Shown: in pieces, positions 7,712 through 12,487 of the stretch
Layout of the letters: each line of letters begins with the position of its first letter
Numbering within the stretch: the first letter of the stretch is position 1
The notes under the pieces: model-generated
The model's database searches: none
Told to the model about the DNA's origin: nothing
Seen by the model: only the letters and a program-made list of their open reading frames with translations
Made by a program: the position numbers and the translations under genes
Source of the DNA: Anaerolineaceae bacterium
GTDB lineage: Bacteria; Chloroflexota; Anaerolineae; Anaerolineales; Anaerolineaceae
Direction: 5' to 3'
NCBI GenBank assembly: GCA_003446605.1
Contig: DMDF01000200.1
Location: forward strand, 1 to 12,487
Length of the DNA stretch: 12,487 nt

Positions 7712-8452
7712 ATGAACACAAAAAATAGAGAACGTAGTGATCCAATCCTTAAAGTTGAAGACCTGTATGTTTCGTATGGAAAAATTGCTGCCCTGCGAGG
7801 GATATCCTTTGAGGTTCATAAAGGGGATATCGTAGCCATGCTCGGCGCAAATGGGGCTGGGAAGACCACCACACTCAACGCTCTCACGGGGGTGGTTCCC
7901 GTTAAGAGCGGATCCATTTCCTTCAAAGGGAAAACGATCAACAACCTACCCACCAGCAAGATCACAACAATGGGCATTGTACATGTGCCTGAAGGCAGGC
8001 GTATCTTCCCGGATCTGACGGTTGGTGAGAATCTCAGAATTGCTGCTTATCTATACGAAAATAAGGACAAAGATCTCTACCTTGAGAGACGCGAAAACGT
8101 ATTCAAGCTTTTCCCAAGATTGGAGAAGAGGGTAAATCAGCTGGGGGGAACGCTGTCAGGTGGGGAACAGCAAATGCTGGCGATTGGTAGAGCTCTGATC
8201 ACCGGAGGTGAAATCCTTTTGCTGGATGAACCATCCATGGGTCTTGCCCCCATGCTCGTCAAAGAGATCTTGAACACGGTGAAGAAAATCGCGGAGGATG
8301 GACAAACTATCATGCTGGTCGAGCAAAATGCAATGCTAGCAATGGATATTGCATCCTACTGCTATGTCCTCGAAACGGGCGAAATCGTTTATGAAGGGAC
8401 TTCAGATTATATACGATCCCAGAAAAAGATCGCGGAAGTCTACTTAGGATAG
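7712..8452 (+). CDS. ABC importer ATPase, LivF type
   Basis: A 246-residue second nucleotide-binding subunit. It has Walker A GANGAGKT (45-52), the LivF marker VPEGRRIFPDLTVGENL (92-108), signature LSGGEQ (148-153) and Walker B ILLLDEP (168-174). VEQN at 203-206 has Gln at the usual switch-His position, which is normal for LivF. Compared with many LivF proteins it has about ten extra polar N-terminal residues (MNTKNRERSD). Only a distant AGGAAAG (about 13 bases away) precedes the ATG at 7712, so translation probably depends on coupling to the LivG-type gene that ends four bases before. Barrel gene 2 starts 36 bases after its stop. Confidence 0.93.
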   Translation: MNTKNRERSDPILKVEDLYVSYGKIAALRGISFEVHKGDIVAMLGANGAGKTTTLNALTGVVPVKSGSISFKGKTINNLPTSKITTMGIVHVPEGRRIFPDLTVGENLRIAAYLYENKDKDLYLERRENVFKLFPRLEKRVNQLGGTLSGGEQQMLAIGRALITGGEILLLDEPSMGLAPMLVKEILNTVKKIAEDGQTIMLVEQNAMLAMDIASYCYVLETGEIVYEGTSDYIRSQKKIAEVYLG

Positions 8453-8488
8453 AACAAGGAAAATCACAAAACACATTGGAGAGTTTAA

Positions 8489-9160
8489 ATGGATTCAAAA
8501 ATTATCATTATGCTAACAAACAACGATAGTACTGTTCCAAATGCATTAGAGGTGTTTGAAGAATGTAAAGACCTGCCAATCGATTTTTGGGGGTTCAAGG
8601 ATGTTGGGCTGGAAAAGCCGAAAATGAAACAACTTGTCAGCAAAATGAAAGAAGCAGGAAAAACGACCTTTCTTGAAGTTGTGTCTTATCCTGAAGATGA
8701 ATGTATGACAGGGGCAAAGACCGCTGTCGAATTTGGGTACGATTATCTGATGGGGACTGTTTTCCATCAATCCGTATTTGATTATCTCAGAACACAAGAA
8801 ATTAAATTCTTGCCTTTTTGTGGAAAGATATATGGTCATCCCAGCATTCTCGATGGATCAATTGAAGAGATCATTTCCGACGCGAACTTCCTTCTGGATA
8901 AAGGGGTTGATGGAATTGATCTGCTTGCATTCCGCCATGAAACAGGCGCAAAGCTGGCAGAGGAATATTGCAAGCAAATCCAAAAACCGGTCGTAATAGC
9001 AGGAAGCATTAATAGCAAGGAAAAGATCGAGTTCATTAATAGGATCAACCCATGGGCATTCACGATGGGTACTGCCCTGTTTAATGAGAACTTTGCTCCG
9101 GGCAAAGGTTTCAGAAAAAATCTCGAAATTGTTATTGAATTTATGAATCGCTTAAATTAA
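8489..9160 (+). CDS. Putative phosphate-binding (beta/alpha)8-barrel protein, copy 2
   Basis: A 223-residue paralogue of the protein at 2815. My manual alignment gives about 122 identities over 224 columns (about 54%) with one single-residue gap. Blocks kept in both copies include TVP.ALEVFE, FWGFK.VGL, AGKTTFLE, DECMTGA, DYLMGT, GVDG.DLLAFRH, AGSI and FTMG.ALFN. The last two match the strand 7/8 phosphate-binding loops of HisA/TrpF-like barrels. Differences cluster after strand 4 (FHQS against FFPE), in the strand 5 loop (CGKIYGHP against VGKVSGSP) and in the segment after FRH, as expected if the two act on related but different substrates. GGAGAG (8478-8483) supports the ATG at 8489. It closes the importer operon. 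The paralogues may catalyse successive steps or form a hetero-oligomer; the reaction is unknown. Confidence 0.8.
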   Translation: MDSKIIIMLTNNDSTVPNALEVFEECKDLPIDFWGFKDVGLEKPKMKQLVSKMKEAGKTTFLEVVSYPEDECMTGAKTAVEFGYDYLMGTVFHQSVFDYLRTQEIKFLPFCGKIYGHPSILDGSIEEIISDANFLLDKGVDGIDLLAFRHETGAKLAEEYCKQIQKPVVIAGSINSKEKIEFINRINPWAFTMGTALFNENFAPGKGFRKNLEIVIEFMNRLN

Positions 9161-9533
9161 CTCTGATGCATTAAGAGAAAACCAATGGTGGTATTTATTA
9201 TTTATGGGTATGGCAGCTGTAACATTTAAGAACGATGCGAAGATATGGATGAAAGATCAAGAAGTTTGCAGAGAAAAATAACGCCATTTTTGATTCGTTA
9301 AGAGAAGTGTAGGAACTCGACGCAAAAGATTAATTATGTTATATATCGTCTTACGAAGGCAGTAAAAAGATGGTTTTCCATCGAATTTGTAAAACATTTC
9401 AATCAATGCTTTCGTTCGGTTGATGCTTTTCCATTATTAATCTGAATAATCTGAGCTATACAGGGTTATCATTGAAACAATATTTCGTTCATTTACACCC
9501 TGGATATAATTGAATAAAGCGAATGGAGAGATC
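9161..9533 (+). other. Low-GC intergenic region, no convincing gene
   Basis: This 373-base gap separates the importer locus from the toroid gene. One sampled line is about 37% GC. An ATG frame at 9204-9281 encodes 25 residues, and the same frame is open back to 9156 without a start; a shifted frame then reads IKKFAEKNNAIFDSLREV before a stop. The pieces look mildly protein-like and might be the remnant of a decayed gene, but there is no Shine-Dalgarno site and no recognisable family. A 5-bp hairpin (9369-9373 with 9378-9382) lacks a T-tract. I find no clear terminator for the upstream operon. Confidence 0.5.
9505..9510 (+). promoter_or_regulatory. Consensus -10 box for the toroid gene
   Basis: TATAAT is an exact -10 hexamer, 23 bases before the ATG at 9534. 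There is no good -35 at 16-18 bases: the DNA at 9482-9488 is ATTTCGT, and TTGAAA (9472-9477) is 27 bases away. Transcription from it would begin near 9516-9518, after the alternative TTG start at 9510, which supports the ATG at 9534. The position suggests the gene is transcribed independently of the importer operon. Confidence 0.5.
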
Positions 9534-10565
9534 ATGGCATTCTGGGATGAATCTGTATCCCCTGAAGTGCAGCAATGGCTGCTAGAAAGCCCTTTCCTGA
9601 GTGTGCGTTTTCTGACCCTGCGCGACCTGGTGGGTTGCCCCCCGGATGACCCTGCTCTGCTGGCAGCACAACGAGCCGCGCACAAAGGGGGGAAAATCCA
9701 TGAAATTCTTTCCCATCTACTGCCCGGGAACTATTGGGTTGAGCCGGGTCCCGGCTACCTGGGCAAGTACCGTTCCAGCGTGTGGTCGTTGATCGCGCTG
9801 GCGCAATTGGGAGCTTCTGCCAAAATGGATGAGCGCCTTTCCCGTGCCTGCGCCTATCACCTGGATGTATCTCTTACACGCAATGGGCAGTTTACCATCA
9901 ACGGTACTCCATCTTCCACGCTAGATTGCCTGCAGGGCAATATGTGCGCGGCGTTTCTTGACCTTGGCTATGCGGATGAGCGACTTACAAAAGCGTTCGA
10001 ATGGATGGCTCGCAGTGTCACCGGCGAGGGCGTTGCACCCATGGAGGAACGCGGTGCGGAATTGCGCTACTACGCCGGCAAGATCGGACCTGATTTCCAA
10101 TGCGGAGCGAATAACAAACTTCCATGCGCCTGGGGTGCGGTCAAAGTACTGCTGGCATTCAGCAAACTACCAACCGAGAAACGCCCTCCACTAATTCAAA
10201 CCGCCATCCGGCGCACAGTTGATTTTCTCTTCAGTGTGGATCCCGCCACAGCGGATTATCCCTGCGGCTACAGCGCCAAACCCAGCCGCAACTGGCGGAA
10301 GTTTGGCTTTCCTGTTTTTTACATCACCGATCTGCTGCAGCTGGCAGAGGGATTGGTCACCATGGGGTATGGCAATGACCCGCGCTTAGCCAATACCATC
10401 CAGCTCATCCGCGAGAAACAGGATGCACACGGGCGTTGCAAGCTGGAATATGATTACACCGGAAAGACATGGACCAGTTTTGGAGAAAAAGATCAGCCTA
10501 ATCCATGGGTAACAATCAGGGCACTGCGGGTTTTGAAAGGGTCCACGAAGGTAGGAAATGATTAA
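9534..10565 (+). CDS. Squalene-cyclase/prenyltransferase-like alpha/alpha-toroid protein, function unknown
   Basis: A 343-residue protein, probably cytoplasmic, with no signal peptide or membrane segment. Repeated helical units such as SSVWSLIALAQLG, CLQGNMCAAFLDLGY, PCAWGAVKVLLAFSKLP and WVTIRALRVLKG recur along the chain. This is the pattern of the (alpha/alpha)6 barrel of terpenoid cyclases and prenyltransferases. I see no DxDD or clear QxxxxxW repeat set, so cyclase activity is not supported. Cys residues at CLQGNMC, FQCG, LPCAWG and YPCGY might bind metal. I recall similar Chloroflexota proteins carrying unhelpful automatic names. The ATG at 9534 follows GGAGAG (9525-9530). The in-frame TTG at 9510 overlaps the TATAAT box and is rejected. 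The gene is GC-richer than its neighbours: sampled lines give 67%, 68%, 45% and 57% GC, against 40-47% elsewhere. Confidence 0.7.
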   Translation: MAFWDESVSPEVQQWLLESPFLSVRFLTLRDLVGCPPDDPALLAAQRAAHKGGKIHEILSHLLPGNYWVEPGPGYLGKYRSSVWSLIALAQLGASAKMDERLSRACAYHLDVSLTRNGQFTINGTPSSTLDCLQGNMCAAFLDLGYADERLTKAFEWMARSVTGEGVAPMEERGAELRYYAGKIGPDFQCGANNKLPCAWGAVKVLLAFSKLPTEKRPPLIQTAIRRTVDFLFSVDPATADYPCGYSAKPSRNWRKFGFPVFYITDLLQLAEGLVTMGYGNDPRLANTIQLIREKQDAHGRCKLEYDYTGKTWTSFGEKDQPNPWVTIRALRVLKGSTKVGND

Positions 10566-10571
10566 TTGCAA

Positions 10572-10606
10572 AAAATGAGAGGGGATGGGTTTCATTTTAA
10601 TTTTTG
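10572..10606 (+). terminator. Weak terminator-like hairpin after the toroid gene
   Basis: AAAATGA (10572-10578) pairs with TCATTTT (10592-10598) across a 13-base loop and is followed by AATTTTT. The stem is AT-rich and only seven base pairs, so termination would be inefficient. Its position seven bases after the stop codon and the trailing T-run make it plausible. Confidence 0.35.
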
Positions 10607-10883
10607 TTGGTAGCGGTTTAGCATCTGTTGAATGCTGAACACAAGATGATCAAACACCTGGGAGCGATTTGCTCAACAACATAGGGATTCACAACGTACC
10701 GATCTCTCAAACAATGCCTGGATCAATAAAAAGAGGAATATATTTCCACTTTAATACAAATACCCCCGCTGATTTGTGTCTGTTTCCATGAGTGCGTAAA
10801 TTCTTCCATAAGAAATCAGCCAATCCTAAAAAAATAAATTAAACAATTTAGACCCTATTTGTTATTAAGAAAAGGTGCCTTAA

Positions 10884-10904
10884 AAGTTAAGGTTAATTTA
10901 ACTT
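10884..10904 (+). promoter_or_regulatory. Inverted repeat, possible operator upstream of alkaline phosphatase
   Basis: AAGTTAA and TTAACTT form perfect 7-base half-sites separated by GGTTAAT. Further TTAA elements lie at 10880-10883 and inside the spacer, giving a dense TTAA cluster. It lies about 80 bases before the ATG of a phosphatase gene, where a phosphate-responsive regulator would be expected. Bacillus PhoP boxes are TTAACA-like direct repeats, which this only partly resembles. The AT-rich context makes chance repeats likely enough to keep confidence low. Confidence 0.3.
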
Positions 10905-10944
10905 GGGCTCATGAGTTGTTAACCAATAGAAATTTTAATTTTGC

Positions 10945-10950
10945 TATCAT
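10945..10950 (+). promoter_or_regulatory. Candidate -10 hexamer for alkaline phosphatase
   Basis: TATCAT matches the -10 consensus at five of six positions, 36 bases before the ATG at 10987. The nearest -35-like hexamer, TTGTTA (10916-10921), is 23 bases away, too far for standard spacing. The promoter might therefore be activator-dependent, or the hexamer may be chance. Confidence 0.3.
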
Positions 10951-10986
10951 CAATGTGAATTCACAAACCCCAAAAGGAGCAAAACA

Positions 10987-12487
10987 ATGTCAAAAAAAAC
11001 TTTCATTTCCACAATCTTACTCTTTATAATTTTCGCACTTTTTACAACTGCGTGGGTCTCAAGAAGTCCTGAACAACAGTCAATCGAGGAGAATGACACA
11101 TATTTACAAATGGATGGCAATGCCAAATATGTTTTCCTTTTTATTGGTGATGGCATGGGCGTCGCTCAGCGAAACGCTGCTGAATTATATAAAGCCAATG
11201 TTAGTAATCCTGAAGGTCGCCCAGAAGATACAGATTTATTGATGAATACGTTCCCGGCTCAAGGGATGAATACTACGTATGATCTTACAAGTGTTATCCC
11301 AGACTCTGCTTCAACGGCAACAGCCATCTCCTCGGGTTACAAAACCGCTTCTGGTGTCATCGGGATGGATCCTGAAGGCACAACCTCTTATGAATACATT
11401 ACAGAAGTTGCAAAACAGAACGGCTGGAAGGTTGGAATCATCTCCTCTGTTTCCATTGACCATGCTACCCCTGCAGCTTTTTACTCTCATCAACCCTCAA
11501 GAAGATTGATGTATGAAATTAATGTTGATCTGGCAAATTCTGATTTCGATTACTTTGCTGGCGGACAAATGAAGAGCAAGAATAAAAAAGATGCAGACGG
11601 TAATCCTTTACCGAATGCCATGGGGCTGGCGGTTGCCAATGGTTTCACCGTAGCTTATGGTCGTGATGATTTCGATTCACTTAAGGCAAGCGATGGAAAA
11701 GTAATTGCCGTTGATGACGTGGTCGATGGTGACGCTGCAATGTACTATACGATTGATCAAACAAAGGATTATATTACTTTAGCCGAATTTGTTGAAAAAG
11801 GCATCGAACTTCTCGAAAATCCTACTGGTTTCGTGATGGTTGTCGAAGGGGGGAAAATAGACTGGGCATGCCATGCAAATGATGCCGCTGCCTCTATTCT
11901 TGATACGCTTGCATTTGACGATGCAATTGCAGTTGCCTATGAATTCTATGAACAGCATCCTGATGAAACTCTGATCGTTGTCACCGGTGATCATGAAACA
12001 GGAGGGTTAACCATTGGCTTTGCTGGAACTGGATATTCTACATACTTCAATCGAATTCAAAACCAGGAGATGTCATATATTGAATTCGGAAAGAAACTTG
12101 AGGAATTTAAACAGGAATATGGTGCAGATGCGGATTTTGAGAATGTTCTTCCTCTTGTTGAAGAAGCCTTTGGTATGTATGTCATCCCTGCAGAAGAAAA
12201 AGAAGTATTGTTGAAAGCTATCGAAGAAGGAGCTTTAGAAGGTGCCAGCGAAGAGGCTGTTGCTGCAGCCGCTGCGGCTGAAACAGAACTCTACAACAGT
12301 ATGGCATTGACAGATATGGAGATCGAGGTCCTTGAGCAAGCATTTGAACAAAGGATGCTGGGCATAGAAGAACGAGCATCGGATGATTATACCTATATGC
12401 TGTATGGTGGATCTGATCCCTTGAGCATTAAGTTGAAGACTATACTCAATCAGAAATCTGGTTTGGGTTGGGGATCACATTCTTACA
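10987..12487 (+). CDS. Exported alkaline phosphatase, PhoA superfamily (3' end outside window)
   Basis: Five hundred codons are visible and the gene runs off the window. AAGGAG (10974-10979) is seven bases before the ATG. Residues 1-25 are a basic start (SKK) and hydrophobic core, a signal peptide or anchor without a lipobox. The catalytic core is intact. D55 lies in DGMG; D106-S107 in PDSASTAT give the nucleophilic Ser; T161 lies in DHATPAAFYSH; E287, D292 and H296 in EGGKIDWACH, D335-H336 in TGDHETGG and H498 in GWGSHS are metal ligands. Positions equivalent to E. coli Asp153 and Lys328 are His159 and Trp293, the pair known from Vibrio-type alkaline phosphatases. A long segment (about 350-480) separates the last two motifs and includes a Glu/Ala-rich, probably helical run (403-436). 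It releases phosphate from phosphomonoesters outside the cytoplasm. It appears independent of the upstream locus. Confidence 0.92.
   Translation, partial: MSKKTFISTILLFIIFALFTTAWVSRSPEQQSIEENDTYLQMDGNAKYVFLFIGDGMGVAQRNAAELYKANVSNPEGRPEDTDLLMNTFPAQGMNTTYDLTSVIPDSASTATAISSGYKTASGVIGMDPEGTTSYEYITEVAKQNGWKVGIISSVSIDHATPAAFYSHQPSRRLMYEINVDLANSDFDYFAGGQMKSKNKKDADGNPLPNAMGLAVANGFTVAYGRDDFDSLKASDGKVIAVDDVVDGDAAMYYTIDQTKDYITLAEFVEKGIELLENPTGFVMVVEGGKIDWACHANDAAASILDTLAFDDAIAVAYEFYEQHPDETLIVVTGDHETGGLTIGFAGTGYSTYFNRIQNQEMSYIEFGKKLEEFKQEYGADADFENVLPLVEEAFGMYVIPAEEKEVLLKAIEEGALEGASEEAVAAAAAAETELYNSMALTDMEIEVLEQAFEQRMLGIEERASDDYTYMLYGGSDPLSIKLKTILNQKSGLGWGSHSY

Larger units (their letters stand above)
10566..10986 (+). 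other. AT-rich intergenic region upstream of alkaline phosphatase
   Basis: This 421-base stretch has no supported gene. It contains the terminator-like hairpin right after the toroid gene, an 8-bp inverted repeat with a 37-base loop (GCTGATTT 10768-10775 and AAATCAGC 10813-10820), the inverted repeat at 10884-10904 and a -10-like TATCAT near 10945. A frame between about 10650 and 10755 reads WERFAQQHRDSQRTDLSNN before a stop, but has no start codon or ribosome site. Confidence 0.5.

Noticed and set aside
9369..9382. GATGG-TTTT-CCATC hairpin as terminator of the importer operon
   Set aside because: Only five base pairs, more than 200 bases after the last stop, and no T-run after the stem.
10650..10755. 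Open stretch reading WERFAQQHRDSQRTDLSNN in the gap before the phosphatase
   Set aside because: No start codon, no ribosome-binding site and no recognisable family; probably random open frame.
10768..10820. 8-bp inverted repeat GCTGATTT/AAATCAGC as a structured RNA or attachment site
   Set aside because: The 37-base loop has no supporting structure, no adjacent integrase or RNA-like pattern.

Overview
The window is a bacterial chromosomal segment with every supported gene on the + strand. Most of the DNA is around 40-47% GC by sample counts, with strong purine-rich Shine-Dalgarno sites and an occasional GTG start. The solute-binding protein is a lipoprotein with a Ser/Glu/Ala-rich linker behind its lipobox Cys, as is usual in monoderm-type envelopes. 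I lean towards Chloroflexota (Anaerolineae), partly because the alpha/alpha-toroid gene at 9534 resembles proteins I associate with that group. A Firmicutes-like host cannot be excluded from sequence alone, and there is no rRNA or housekeeping marker to settle it.

Region 1 (42-9160) looks like one large catabolic locus. Its order is a DeoR-family regulator, a small cupin, an FGGY carbohydrate kinase, and a (beta/alpha)8-barrel protein with a phosphate-binding motif (barrel 1). These are followed by a complete branched-chain-amino-acid-type ABC importer (lipoprotein binding protein, two permeases, two ATPases) and a second barrel protein (barrel 2), about 54% identical to the first. Gene spacing is tight except for two regulatory-looking gaps. 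One lies upstream of the binding-protein gene and holds an orphan near-perfect Shine-Dalgarno sequence. The other lies between the binding-protein and first permease genes and holds a perfect 13-bp hairpin. The simplest reading is that the importer brings in a small polar compound (sugar, polyol, sugar acid or similar), the kinase phosphorylates it, and the barrel proteins isomerise, epimerise or cleave the phosphorylated product, with the DeoR protein sensing a phosphorylated intermediate. The substrate cannot be named from sequence. Pairing a Liv/HAAT-type importer with a DeoR/FGGY sugar-kinase module and twin barrels is unusual and is the best candidate here for an undescribed pathway.

Region 2 (9161-9533) is a low-GC gap with no convincing gene. 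It ends in a perfect TATAAT box just ahead of the next gene. Region 3 (9534-10565) is a separate, clearly GC-richer gene for a protein of the squalene-cyclase/prenyltransferase alpha/alpha-toroid type, of unknown function. Region 4 (10566-10986) is an AT-rich gap with a weak terminator-like hairpin, an inverted repeat and a -10-like hexamer. Region 5 (10987 to the window end) is an exported alkaline phosphatase of the PhoA superfamily, cut off by the window edge.

I see no tRNA, rRNA, CRISPR array, insertion sequence or phage gene.
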